A stretch of DNA of 64,000 bases from Isoetes taiwanensis (taxonomy: Eukaryota > Streptophyta > Lycopodiopsida > Isoetales > Isoetaceae), in assembly GCA_021234155.1 (NCBI GenBank), contig JAJEKV010000163.1, forward strand, positions 585,215 to 649,214. Reading direction: 5' to 3'. The number at the start of each line of letters is the position of its first letter. Positions within the stretch are counted from its first letter, which is position 1. Shown here piece after piece: positions 35,188 to 46,142 of this stretch. The notes under the pieces are model-generated. The model saw only the letters and a program-made list of their open reading frames with translations. It was not told the origin of the DNA and made no database searches. A program made the position numbers and the translations under genes.

Positions 35188-35950
35188 TGGCACCTCTCAT
35201 AAATCCTTACGGTTAGAGAGATATCTTGAGAAAAGGTGGACATGGATCAAATAAGACTACGGTGGAAGATCCTTTGGTGGGTAGCCGGAGCCGGATCTTT
35301 GGAGTTTCTGTTGGTTTGGAGTTATCTTTTCTTTTGTTTAGTAGTTTGTCGAAAAACTTACATGATTTATTTTGTTATTGATTCTTTGTGTTTGTGTTTG
35401 CAAATATAATAAAACATAAAATAATGAACACATATGAAAGGACCACGCCCCTTTGTCGTTCTTAGAAGGGCTAGGCGGTAAAGCAACGTGCATATCAGGT
35501 GATTGGTATGTGGATATAGTCATGTCGAAAGGAGCGATATCGTGTGAACCCGGGTGAGGGATTGATCATCCCTGAATCACAGTAAGTTATAAGAAGACGT
35601 TCTATGCGTGACTAACATTTGTGTGACTATTGTTTGTATGACTAACGATTCACCTCAGGTTAAGGTAATGGTTTACCCACTTAGTCCTTCCTAGGACTAA
35701 CCCCACCTTCTCTTCTTCCTTCTTACATGAGTTAGTAGCTAAGTGAGTTTTCTTGCTTCAGCTAAGCGTGGGATAATAGCCCCGAGATGTCAAGGCATAG
35801 GTTCTCTAAAGACTATGAGTAGTTGGAGCTTCGGATTTTAAGTGTCAAGGACCATTGTTACCTCATAATAAAAAGAAAGTTATATATTATTTTAGTTCCA
35901 TTTACTTCTCTGTTTGATTTTCAATTATTAAACGCCTTAGGAGCGTTCCA
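35188..35950 (+). repeat. Array LTR 2 (763 bp)
   Basis: TGGCACCTCTC to GCGTTCCA. Preceded by AATTGGGG, followed by TT and the PBS at 35953. Confidence 0.9.
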
Positions 35951-35952
35951 TT

Positions 35953-35965
35953 TGGTATCAGAGCC
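35953..35965 (+). promoter_or_regulatory. Primer-binding site, array element (one of five)
   Basis: TGGTATCAGAGCC, initiator tRNA-Met type, two bases after the LTR end. The same site occurs at 34381, 37520, 39097 and 40639. Confidence 0.9.
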
Positions 35966-36756
35966 TAGGTTTCCGATTATTAACCATAGTTGGTTATTGT
36001 GACAAAGACAATGAGAAGTCATCAATATTGAAATTATGGGAAACCAGGAAGGAAGAAACTTCTTGGGGAAGTTATGCAGCCGAGACATCTAGCCGTGGCC
36101 AGCAACGAGAAAAGGTCAAAATTTAGTTTTCACATTCTAAACCTAGTACCTAACTGTGAAGTCCCCAAACATTAGTAGTCATCCAAAATAATCTTAAATG
36201 TTGTAGTGGCAAGTGTAGTCAACCTCGAAGGTGTATGGAGTGGAACATAGTTTTAGATATGTCTTGTACCTTGGATATCTTGGTTCATCTACATAAATTA
36301 ATGACTTTGCAAGGAATTTACAGATTATCCCCATGAGGACATGGGTAAATTTTTAGTATGAGAGAAAATGTAACACACCTAAGGGGTTGAAGGATAAGTA
36401 AATAATTTTTATTCTTAACCTCAGATCAGGAATATTTAAAAGAATTGCAACGGTTGGGAAACAAGTTAAATACGGGTGTCTATACTAAGGTACGGTAGGT
36501 ATCTGAGGAAAACAAAGGTAATATCTGAACTAAAATAGTGAAGCTATGATTAGAGGAGATAAACTAGATAAGAATCTATAGAATAGAAAGATATTTTCTA
36601 TTATTGGAAAGAGAGGATATTGCTCTAATTTTAGAAAAGGCAGATAGTATTAAAAAAGGGCAAAATTTAAAATACGATAACTCGGCGAGCGATTATCAAA
36701 ATGGAGCAATCTTAAGCATTCTGGAAAGCCCTCGGAGTCTAGTTTCAGAATTAGGG

Positions 36757-37517
36757 TGGCACGTCTCATACCTCCTTACGGTTAGAGAGATATCACAGAA
36801 AAGGTGGACAGGGGTCAAATAAGACTACACGTGGAAGATCCTTTGGTGGGTAGCCGGAGCCGGATCTTTGGAGTTTCTGTTGGTTTGGAGTTATCTTTTC
36901 TTTTGTTTAATAGTTTATCGAAAAACTTACATGTTTTATTTTGTTATTGATTCTTTGTATTTGTGTTTGTAAATATAGTAAAACATTAAATAATGAACCT
37001 GTATGAAAGGACCCGCCCTTTGTCGCGTTCTTAGAAAGAGGGGCGGTAAAGCAACGTGCATATCAGGTGATTGGTATGTGGACGTATAGTCATGTCCGGA
37101 ACGATATACGTGTGAACCCGGGTGAGGGATTGATCATCCCTGAATCACAGTAAGTTATAAGAAGACGTTCTATGCGTGACTAACATTTGTGTGCCTATTG
37201 TCTGTATGACTAACGATTCGCCTCTCGAGTTAAGGTAATGGTTTACCCACTTAGTCCTTCCTAGGACTAACCCCACCTTTCTCTTCTTCCTTCTTACGCA
37301 TGAGTTAGTAGCTAAGTGAGTTTTTCTTGTGAGCGTGGGATAATAGCCTTAGAGATGTCAAGGCATAGGTTCTCTAAAGACTATGAGTAGTTGGAAACTC
37401 GGATTTTGAGTGTCAAGGACCATTGTTACCTCATAATAAAAGAAAGTTATATATTATTTTAGTTCCATTTACTTCTCTGTTTGATTTTCAAGTATTAAAC
37501 GCCTTAGGAGCGTTCCA
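36757..37517 (+). repeat. Array LTR 3 (761 bp)
   Basis: TGGCACGTCTC to GCGTTCCA. Preceded by AATTAGGG, followed by TT and the PBS at 37520. Confidence 0.9.
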
Positions 37518-38324
37518 TTTGGTATCAGAGCCTAGGTTTCCGATTATTAACCATAGTTGGTTATTGTGACAAAGACAATGAGAAGTCATCAATATTGAAA
37601 TTATGGGAAACCAAGAAGGAAGAAACTTCTTGGGGAAGTTATGCAGCCGAGACATCTAGCCGTGGCCAGCAACGAGAAAAGGTCAAAATTTAGTTTTCAC
37701 ATTCTAAACCTAGTACCTAACTGTGAAGTCCCCAAACATTAGTAGTCATCCAAAATAATCTTAAATGTTGTAGTGGCAAGTGTAGTCAACCTCGAAGGTG
37801 TATGGAGTGGAACATAGTTTTAGATATGTCTTGTACCTTGGATATCTTGGTTCATCTACAAAAATTAATGACTTTGCAAGGAATTTACAGATTATCCCCA
37901 TGAGGACATGGGTAAATTTTTAGTATGAGAGAAAATATAACACACCTAAGGGGTTGAAGGATAAGTAAATAATTTTTATTCTTAACCTCAGATCATGAAT
38001 ATTTAAAAGAATTGCAACGGTTGGGAAACAAGTTAAATACGGATGTCTATACTAAGGTACGGTAGGTATCTGACGAAAACAATGGTAATATCTGAACTAA
38101 AATAGTGAAGCTATGATTAGAGAAGATAAACTAGATAAGAATTTGTAAGAATAGAAAGATATTTTCTATTATTGGAAAGGAGAGGATATTGCTCTAATTT
38201 TAGAAAAGGCAGATAGTATTAAAAAATGGCAAACTTTAAAACATGATAACTCGGTGAGCGATTATCTAAATGGAGCGATCTTAAGCATTCTGCAAAGCCC
38301 TCGGAGTCTAGTTTCAGAATTGGG

Positions 38325-39094
38325 TGGCACCTCTCATAAATCCTTACGGTTAGAGAGATATCGCAGAAAAGGTGGACATGGATCAAATAAGACTACAGGT
38401 GGAAGATCCTTTGGTGGGTAGCCGGAGCCGGATCTTTGGAGTTTCTGTTGGTTTGGAGTTATCTTTTCTTTTGTTTAGTAGTTTGTCGAAAAACTTACAT
38501 GTTTTATTTTGTTATTGATTCTTTGTGTTTGTGTTTGCAAATATAATAAAACATAAAATAATGAACCTGTATGAAAGGACACGCCCCTTTGTCATTGCCG
38601 AAGGGCTGGGCGGTAAAGCAACGTGCATATCAGGTGATTGGTATGTGGACGTACAGTCATATCCGGAACGATATACGTGTGAACCCGGGTGAGGGATTGA
38701 TCATCCCTGAATCACAGTAAGTTATAAGAAGATGTTCTATGCGTGACTAACATTTGTGTGACTATTGTTTGTATGACTAACGATTCGCCTCAGGTTAAGG
38801 TAATGGTTTACCCACTTAGTCCTTCCTAGGACTAACCCCACCTTTCTCTTCTTCCTTCTTACAGACAGAGTTAGTAGCTAAGTGAGTTCAAGGTTTTACA
38901 ATAAAAAGAGCGTGGGATAATAGCCAGAGATGTCAAGGCATAGGTTCTCTAAAGACTATGAGTAGTTGGAAACTTCGGATTTTTGAGTGTCAAGGACCAT
39001 TGTTACCTCATAATAAAAGAAAGTTATATATTATTTTAGTTCCATTTACTTCTCTGTTTGATTTTCAAGTATTAAACGCCTTAGGAGCGTTCCA
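38325..39094 (+). repeat. Array LTR 4 (770 bp)
   Basis: TGGCACCTCTC to GCGTTCCA. Preceded by AATTGGG, followed by TT and the PBS at 39097. Confidence 0.9.
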
Positions 39095-39900
39095 TTTGGT
39101 ATCAGAGCCTAGGTTTCCGATTATTAACCATAGTTGGTTATTGTGACAAAGACAATGAGAAGTCATCAATATTGAAATTATGGGAAACCAAGAAGGAAGA
39201 AACTTCTTGGGGAAGTTATCGCAAAAGAGACATCTAGCCAGTCAAAAAGAACGAGAAAAGGTCAAAATTTAGTTTTCACATTCTAAACCTAGTACCTAAC
39301 TGTGAAGTCCCCAAACATTAGTAGTCATCCAAAATAATCTTAAATGTTGTAGTGGCAAGTGTAGTCAACCTCGAAGGGTGTATGGAGTGGAACATAGTTT
39401 TAGATATGTCTTGTACCTTGGATATCTTGGTTCATCTACAGAAATTAATGACTTTGCAAGGAATTTACAGATTATCCCCATGAGGACATGGGTAAATTTT
39501 TAGTATGAGAGAAAATGTAACACACCTAAGGGGTTGAAGGATAAGTAAATAATTTTTATTCTTAACCTCAGATCATGAATATTTAAAAGAATTGCAACAG
39601 TTGGGAAACAAGTTAAATACGGGATACTAAGTTACGGTAGGTATCTGAGGAAAACAATGGTAATATCTGAACTAAAATAGTGAAGCTATGATTAGAGAAG
39701 ATAAACTAGATAAGAATTTGTAAGAATAGAAAGATATTTTCTATTATTGGAAAGGAGAGGATATTGCTCTAATTTTAGAAAAGGCAGATAGTATTAAAAA
39801 ATGGCAAACTTTAAAACATGATAACTCGGTGAGCGATTATCAAAATGGAGCGATCTTAAGCATTCTGGAAAGCCCTCGGAGTCTAGTTTCAGAATTGGGA

Positions 39901-40636
39901 TGGCACCTCTCATAAATCCTTACGGTTAGAGAGATATCGCAAAAAAGGTGGACACGGATCAAATAAGACTACACGTGGAAGATCCTTTGGTGGGTAGCCG
40001 GAGCTGGATCTTTGGAGTTTCTGTTGGTTTGGAGTTATCTTTTCTCTTACATGTTTTATTTTGTTATTGATTCTTTGTGTTTGTGTTTGCAAATATAATA
40101 AAACATTAAATAATGAACCTGTATGAAAGGACCCGCCCCTTTGTCGTTGCCGAAGGGCTGGGCGGTAAAGCAACGTGCATATCAGGTGATTGGTATGTGG
40201 ACGTATAGTCATGTCCGGAACGATATACGTGTGAACCCGGGTGAGGGATTGATCATCCCTGAATCACAGTAAGTTATAAGAAGACGTTCTATACGTGACT
40301 AACATTTGTGTACCTATTGTCTGTATGACTAACGATTCGCCTCAGGTTAAGGTAATGGTTTACCCACTTAGTCCTTCCTAGGACTAACCCCACCTTTCTC
40401 TTCTTCCTTCTTACAGACAGAGTTAGTAGCTAAGTGAGTTTTGCGCAGCGCGAAGCGTGGGATAATAGCCGAGATGTCAAGGCATAGGTTCTCTAAAGAC
40501 TATGAGTAGTTGGAAACTCGGATTTTGAGTGTCAAGGACCATTGTTACCTCATAATAAAAGAAAGTTATATATTATTTTAGTTCCATTTACTTCTCTGTT
40601 TGATTTTCAAGTATTAAACGCCTTAGGAGCGTTCCA
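39901..40636 (+). repeat. Array LTR 5 (736 bp)
   Basis: TGGCACCTCTC to GCGTTCCA. Compared with the other LTRs it lacks about 20 bases after GTTATCTTTTCT near 40046. The PBS is at 40639. Confidence 0.9.
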
Positions 40637-41219
40637 TTTGGTATCAGAGCCTAGGTTTCCGATTATTAACCATAGTTGGTTATTGTGACAAAGACAATGA
40701 GAAGTCATCAATATTGAAATTATGGGAAACCAAGAAGGAAGAAACTTCTTGGGGAAGTTATGCAGCTGAGACATCTAGCCGTGGCCAGCAACGAGAAAAG
40801 GTCAAAATTTAGTTTTCACATTCTAAACCTAGTACCTAACTGTGAAGTCCCCAAACATTAGTAGTCATCCAAAATAATCTTAAATGTTGTAGTGGCAAGT
40901 GTAGTCAACCTCGAAGGTGTATGGAGTGGAACATAGTTTTAGATATGTCTTGTACCTTGGATATCTTGGTTCATCTACAAAAATTAATGACTTTGCTGAT
41001 ACAATGTAGGACTTGAAAATGGCATACCAGAATTTGAAACCACTAAATAGATGTGTCAATAAGTAGTAGCTACTTAGCACAAGCACAGGAATCGTATAGT
41101 GAATAGCGCGGGCGCACCATTTGATACAATGTAGGGCTTGCAAATAAGCACAATTTCATTAAAATGGGAAAATAGCAGGAAAACTGGACTAGATTTGCAA
41201 ATCATACATTAGACATACA

Positions 41220-41345
41220 TACCTTCCACACCCACACATGTATACACACACATGCATATAGACATGTCTACACACACATGTCTACACACACATGCGTATA
41301 GACATGTCTACACACGCATGTGTATATACACACACATGTGTGTCT
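41220..41345. repeat. CACACATGTCTA-type simple repeat
   Basis: Imperfect repeats of CACACACATG and ATAGACATGTCTA units, strongly palindromic (ACATGT cores), about 125 bases. Confidence 0.85.
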
Positions 41346-41411
41346 AACATAGACATGTCCATTGCAATTCTGGAAGTGGCAAGTCATATGAGCAAGTTCT
41401 GGAAAAAAAAA

Positions 41412-41640
41412 GGGATGGTCTATAAGGCGGTTTCATTGGAAAAAAAAAAAGATTTGTATTTTGTACAAATGGAGCGATTTTTTGACATCAACGCACTATT
41501 TGTTATTGCTTTAGATGTACGGTCCAAATGACGCGGCAATTTTGGGTCAATTTCCGCGGCATTTGGACCGTACATCTAAATACATAAAGAGTGGCACGTT
41601 TATGTACGAAAATCGCTCCATTTGCCTGATAAACCATCCC
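41412..41640. mobile_element. Foldback MITE (229 bp)
   Basis: Ends GGGATGGT..TATA.GG and the complement of CCTGATAAACCATCCC are inverted repeats. Inner arms also pair: AAATGGAGCGATTTT with AAAATCGCTCCATTT, and TTTAGATGTACGGTCCAAAT with its complement at 41560-41580. Nearly the whole element can fold into one long hairpin. No clear target duplication is seen because of the A-runs on the left. Confidence 0.7.
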
Positions 41641-42242
41641 TGCTAATTCAGTCGCAAGAAGTAAAGTGTAACCACTGTAACATCATTAGGACAAAGGGTA
41701 GGGTAGAGACAAATAGCGCGGCCGCACCATTTAATTTTAAATAGGCGGCCACGCTACTTGAAAGTAACTAACTATATTAAAAAAATAAGTAAACCATGCG
41801 ACGGAAACATGATGTATTGTATTAGAAAAAAATAGTATATTAGAATTTACAAATTAAATGGCGCCGCCACTCCATTTGATCTCAAAGATACTTCATACGT
41901 AATATAAACCAACCTACTTACATATGCAGCTATTTATAGAATTTACAAATTAAGTGGCGCCGCCGCTCCATTTGATCTCAAAGATACTTCATATTTAATA
42001 TGACTTGAAACCACGAGCGACAACTTCACCATGCATAAGGAGATTTAAAAATTTTGACATCTACACAGAAAATCAACAAAATTTAGATTTGAAAAATGAA
42101 ATGGCGCCGGCGCTCCATTTGATCACAAAGATAGTTAATATTACACAAACTTACATATGCCACTCTATACATAATATTATTTATGTATATTTCGCATAGG
42201 AACATCATCCACAGTGGTTATGAACCTCACTTCAAAGCTTAC

Positions 42243-42267
42243 AAGTCGTATTTAATTAAAGTGGGAC
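42243..42267 (+). repeat. 25-bp inverted repeat, left copy
   Basis: AAGTCGTATTTAATTAAAGT followed by GGGAC is the exact reverse complement of 46118-46142. Confidence 0.85.
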
Positions 42268-42399
42268 AAATCTCGAATTTTGGGACTCGAACTGAAAATG
42301 GGACTCATGCAAAAAAAAAAAAAGTAAGTTGCGATTGAATCATTATTAGATTTTTCCTTGATAAAATAAGAATAACATTTACAGACGACAATCCGAGAA

Positions 42400-42730
42400 G
42401 ATGAAGGGGGTGGTGGAGAAAGAAGAGTAGGAAGGAAGGGAGACAGGGGAAGGAGGGAGGGAGGGAGGAGGGAAAGGCAAAGGAGCACGAGGAGGGCAAA
42501 AGGGCAAAGAGGAGGGGTCGAGCAAATGGGAGGGGAGGGGAAGTGGAGAAGGGGAAGGGGCAAAGGGAAGGGAAGGGGGTGGTCTCTTGGGGAAGGAGAG
42601 AGGGGGGAGGGCAAAGGGAGGGAGGGTCTCTTGGGGAAGGGGGAGGGGAAGGGCAAAGGAGAGGGGAGGGCAGGGTCTCTTGGGGAAGGGGAGGAGGGGA
42701 AGGGCAAAGAAAAGGGGAGGGGCAAAGGTT
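42400..42730 (+). repeat. Purine-rich minisatellite-like tract
   Basis: About 330 bases that are overwhelmingly G and A on the plus strand, with GTCTCTTGGGGAAGG recurring at about 42582, 42626 and 42674. All reading frames over it are low-complexity artefacts. Confidence 0.85.
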
Positions 42731-42837
42731 AAAAAAAAAAAAATAAAAAGGATTAATTAGATACCCTAAATAATATAATTAATTAACTATTTAATTAGAA
42801 AATAAAAAATTAAACAATTTAGACAATTTGAGAAGTT

Positions 42838-42861
42838 TTTCTCGCCTCACGAGGCGAGAAA
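42838..42861. repeat. Isolated hairpin related to the 65-bp array
   Basis: TTTCTCGCCTC-AC-GAGGCGAGAAA is a perfect 11-bp stem with a two-base loop. It shares the TTTCTCG...CGAGAAA ends with the array at 44847-45385. A weaker relative (CCTTCCCGACT...AGTCGAGAAGG) is at 43013-43038. Confidence 0.75.
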
Positions 42862-43442
42862 GGGCATGATTCCCCCCTTCTGTGCTCCCCAAGCCTTCAG
42901 CAGAAGCCCCATTCGCGGATGGCCAGGGGTAAGAAACGGGCACCAAATATTTGGGCGCCCATTGAACCTTATACAAAATAAAAATAAAACTAAAAGAATT
43001 TAACATTATAATCCTTCCCGACTGCCGAGTCGAGAAGGGAGGGATGGGAGATGGATCAGAGTATGCACATGACGTCCCAAAACAAAGAAGTCAAAAGGAT
43101 TTTTCCTTTCGCGCTTTAAAAAATGTTGACGCCAAATAATGACATTTGGAAAGGTTCGAATATAAAGAGGATCAACCCTAATGGCGGTAAGCGGATCGGG
43201 TCTTGAAGCCGCCACGGGAGGGAAGGGGAAAAGTGATGGGAGGAAGAAGAAAAGGAAGGGATTGAAGATGTAGAGGGAAACGGGTAATGGGCATCCGAAG
43301 ATAGGGATGAGGAAGATGGTGGGGCTCAGGGTATTTGTGGCCTAAGGGCTTATAGACTAGGATTACTCCCCCAGGTATTAAACTACCACCTTAGAACCCT
43401 TTGTGAATTATTGATTATGTGGACCTAGAGCAAGATGAATTA

Positions 43443-43820
43443 TTAGGGAAATAGAAGCATATCGAGGGAGAAGATGGGCAAGATAAACGGGAGCAAAGAA
43501 GCAAGAGATGTTGGGCTCTTATTATTCAGAAATTCGGATTGCCTTCTTCTTTCTAATCCGCTTCTTTTGCGGCGCTTCATTATATCCTCAAATAAATCGC
43601 CAGGAAACAAAGCTTTTCTAACTCTATACCCCTCAAACCATAAACCCCTTTTCCGGCCCTTCTTTTTCAGCTCCTTTTTTTCTTCTTCTTCTTCAGGATT
43701 TGCTAATCTGCTTCTTTTTCTAACTCTTCTTCTTGGATCTTCTTCAAATCGCCTTTTCTTCGACCAAAATTCTACCGGTAGTGAGTTTCTTTTGCATGAG
43801 TTGGCTTCTCCGACTGCCAT
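43443..43820 (-). CDS. Hypothetical very basic protein, 125 aa
   Basis: ATG-started minus-strand frame. It is rich in Lys, Arg and Glu (residues about 20-90 include RRRVRKRSR and EEEEEKKELKKKGRKRG), then ends in a hydrophobic stretch. No family recognised. The strand is purine-rich here, so chance is a serious alternative. A short duplication (AGAGTTTATGCTTCTCCGAC) lies just upstream at 43838-43910. Confidence 0.2.
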   Translation of the reverse strand: MAVGEANSCKRNSLPVEFWSKKRRFEEDPRRRVRKRSRLANPEEEEEKKELKKKGRKRGLWFEGYRVRKALFPGDLFEDIMKRRKRSGLERRRQSEFLNNKSPTSLASLLPFILPIFSLDMLLFP

Positions 43821-44399
43821 GCCCTCAAATCCGACCAGAGTTTATGCTTCTCCGACACCAGAGTTTATGCTTCTCCGACTGCCTCTCCCGCCTACACGAC
43901 ACCAGAGTTTATGCATGGCTTCTCCTTTATGCTGTCGATTCTAAGCCCTCTTGAAGCCCAAAACATCCGTCGACCTCCTTTCTTGCTGGTTTATCCGGCG
44001 CCCTTTCTTCGTGAACGAGCTTTTTCCTATGAGCTTTTTTTCCTTCTTTGTGTGCCTTTCCTATGAGCTTTTTTTCCTTCTTCGTGCTTCAATAAGTGCC
44101 ATCACCGATTTGATCTGTCATTCCCTTTTGCGGATTCGTGGTTGCAGATCTGTCGGAAACCGGGTTCTCCTTTCCAAGTGGTACAAGAAGGATTTGCGGC
44201 ACAAAGGTGTGTACCAAATTTCAAAATTCAAATATTGGGGGGGAAAAAAAGCGGGGTATAAAAAATAATTAAATAAATATTGAAAATAAGCCATGTAAAG
44301 TGCTTGAAGTTGTCATAATATAATATTTATATAGTGCAATATTAGTTGTAAACGTAAGTAAGTAGATAGGGTAATTATTTTTCAGTTGTTATAATGTGC

Positions 44400-44820
44400 A
44401 TTATAGGTGCATATCGTATCCATTACATAATACATGGGGAGGGTCTATTTATCATAGAAAATACATAGGAAATTTATGGGGAGAGTATTCTTTCATAGAA
44501 AATACATAGGATATTGTGTTTATAGAAAAATACATAGTATAGTATAGTGTCTTATTAGAAAATACATTGTATATAATGTCCCATTTAAAAAGGCTATCTT
44601 TTTTTTTTTTTTTGAAGAAAAAAAGGCTATCTTTGAATAAAGCTATGGGTAAACATTGACATATTAAAAAAACATATATTGCTTTGTATGGACAGTGTGC
44701 TAGTATACTAATGCGTGTATTATGAAATTGTGGTAGTATAAAGTACTAATGTGTGCTAATTGCTAATGTGTGCTAGTATAAAAACAATTGTTAAATACTA
44801 ATGTGTGCTCTCTGACCCTT
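44400..44820. repeat. AT-rich short tandem motifs
   Basis: TAGAAAATACATAGGA-type units recur at about 44455-44570, and TACTAATGTGTGCTA units at about 44735-44810. No coding sequence is seen. Confidence 0.65.
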
Positions 44821-44846
44821 GAAATTGCCTTTTTTTACTCTGAGCT

Positions 44847-45385
44847 GCCTTTCTCGACTCCAAGTCGAGAAAGGCCCTCAAGCTTTGTGTTTTTCGCTTT
44901 GGTACGCCTTTCTCGACTCGCGAGTCGAGAAGGCCTTTGACCCCTAAAACCTGCTGTTTTTGGCTTTGGTACCTTTCTCGACTTCGCGAAGTTGAGAAAG
45001 GCCCGACCCCTAAAACACGTGTTTTTCGCTTTGCCGCCTTTCTCATTTCAGCGAGTCGAGAAAGGCCTTCGACCCCTAAAACCTGGGCGTTTTTAAGCTT
45101 CTTTCGACTCGCGAGTCGAAAGGCCTTTCACCCTAAAACGCCGCGTTTTTTTGCTTTGAGCCGCTTTCCTTTCTCCTCGCGAAGTCGAGAAAGGCCTCTC
45201 ACCCTAAAACCCGCGGTTTTTCGCTTTGGCCGCTTTTCACTTCGCGAAGTCGAAAGGCCTTCCACCCCTGGGAAAACTTGTGTTTTTTTTAAACTTTTGC
45301 CTTTCACTCGGCGAAGTCGAGAAAGGCCTTCTAACAATGTTGTTTTTCCCTCTTCGAAGCCGCTTTCACTCCGAAGTCGAAAGAA
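44847..45385. repeat. Nine-unit, 65-bp tandem array of hairpins
   Basis: Each unit has a palindrome of the form CTTTCTCGACT-CGCG-AGTCGAGAAAGG. The second, at 44906-44935, is perfect. Between them lies a spacer ACCCCTAAAAC...GTTTTTCGCTTTGG, itself a weaker inverted repeat. Palindromes start at about 44847, 44906, 44972, 45036, 45101, 45166, 45233, 45299 and 45360. Copies diverge by substitutions and small gaps, but stems are mostly retained. Confidence 0.9.
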
Positions 45386-46117
45386 ACCGGCTATCAGCCC
45401 GTATTTTCCAAAATGGCCCTAAGAACCGTGTTTTATTTTATTTTATTTGCTCAGCCAGCATCACTTGACTAACTTGATTTTGTCTTTTGGTCCTTATCTT
45501 GACCGGATAGTACATGCTTGGGAGCAATGAAAAGACCGATTCATTGAAGAAAGGTCCGAGAAGAGGGTGGTGACATCAGTTGGACATACAAGCAGCGTGG
45601 CCCATGAAGGAACTCCTCATACAAATTTCTATCATCCGTAAGTTGCTCCGTGATTTGGAGAGCTCCACCTTGGATTTGCACTAGGTGGTTCATGTGTGAA
45701 GAGGGTGTAATCATTGTGATAATCGACCACTATGGTCTCTTCACTAATTGTAATATATATTGTAATGAGCCCATTTATAAATATAAGGTATCTCAAAACT
45801 AGTATTTTTTGGTGATTAAGTAAACAATTTGCTTAATTTTTGTTGGAATTTGTGATCTCTTGTCTACCCACCTAAGAAAATAGAGCCAAAATTTTCAACT
45901 AAGAATCTTTTTCAACTAGAACTTTGGTTTCATTTTGTAATGAAATTCCTATGTTTGAGTTGCATTGTTCTTGTTCTCGACTCGCTATCCAAGAAAACTG
46001 GAAGAAAGCTTGGATGCACACTAACAGAAAAAATTTGAATTATGGACAGTTTTTGGGTCGGGGTGCTCCTTTTTGTGTAAAATAACAGGGTTCCGAAAAA
46101 AAGTGGGAATGGAATGA

Positions 46118-46142
46118 GTCCCACTTTAATTAAATACGACTT
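46118..46142 (-). repeat. 25-bp inverted repeat, right copy
   Basis: Exact reverse complement of 42243-42267; together they bracket about 3.9 kb. On both sides GGGACTCAT also occurs nearby, suggesting a slightly longer, disrupted relationship. Confidence 0.85.

Larger units (their letters stand above)
34247..40996 (+). mobile_element. Tandem array of a non-autonomous LTR element
   Basis: Four full and one partial internal domains alternate with four full and one 5'-truncated LTRs, all in direct orientation and about 95% identical by eye. PBS copies start at 34381, 35953, 37520, 39097 and 40639 (spacings 1572, 1567, 1577, 1542). Each LTR begins TGGCACC or TGGCACG and ends GCGTTCCA; TT and TGGTATCAGAGCC follow. 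Each internal domain ends in a GAATTGGGG-type polypurine tract. The internal domain (about 805 bp) has no recognisable gag or pol; the longest frame (36604-36822) is specific to one copy. The array probably arose by unequal recombination between LTRs. The last copy breaks off at 40996. Confidence 0.9.
41104..42124. repeat. Five GC-rich boxes ending in CCATTT
   Basis: Short GC cores recur at 41104-41126, 41713-41732, 41857-41880, 41953-41976 and 42099-42124, for example AAATGGCGCCGGCGCTCCATTT without its middle bases. The last three sit in longer repeated units (AATTTACAAATTAA before, GATCTCAAAGATACTTCAT after). The first two read GCGCGGGCGCACCATTT and GCGCGGCCGCACCATTT. Confidence 0.7.

Noticed and set aside
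36604-36822. A gag-like gene in the internal domain of the LTR array
   Set aside because: The 72-codon frame is open only in one copy; sister copies have stops or shifts, and no gag motif is seen.
42252-42746. Pro/Ser-rich and Gly/Lys-rich proteins
   Set aside because: They are translations of the purine-rich minisatellite.
44847-45385. CRISPR-like repeat-spacer array
   Set aside because: The spacers are also conserved and repeated, the context is a plant nuclear genome, and no cas-like gene is present.
44798-45468. Arg/Ser-rich repeat proteins over the hairpin array
   Set aside because: Open on both strands only because the 65-bp palindromic repeat lacks stops; no start context or homologue.
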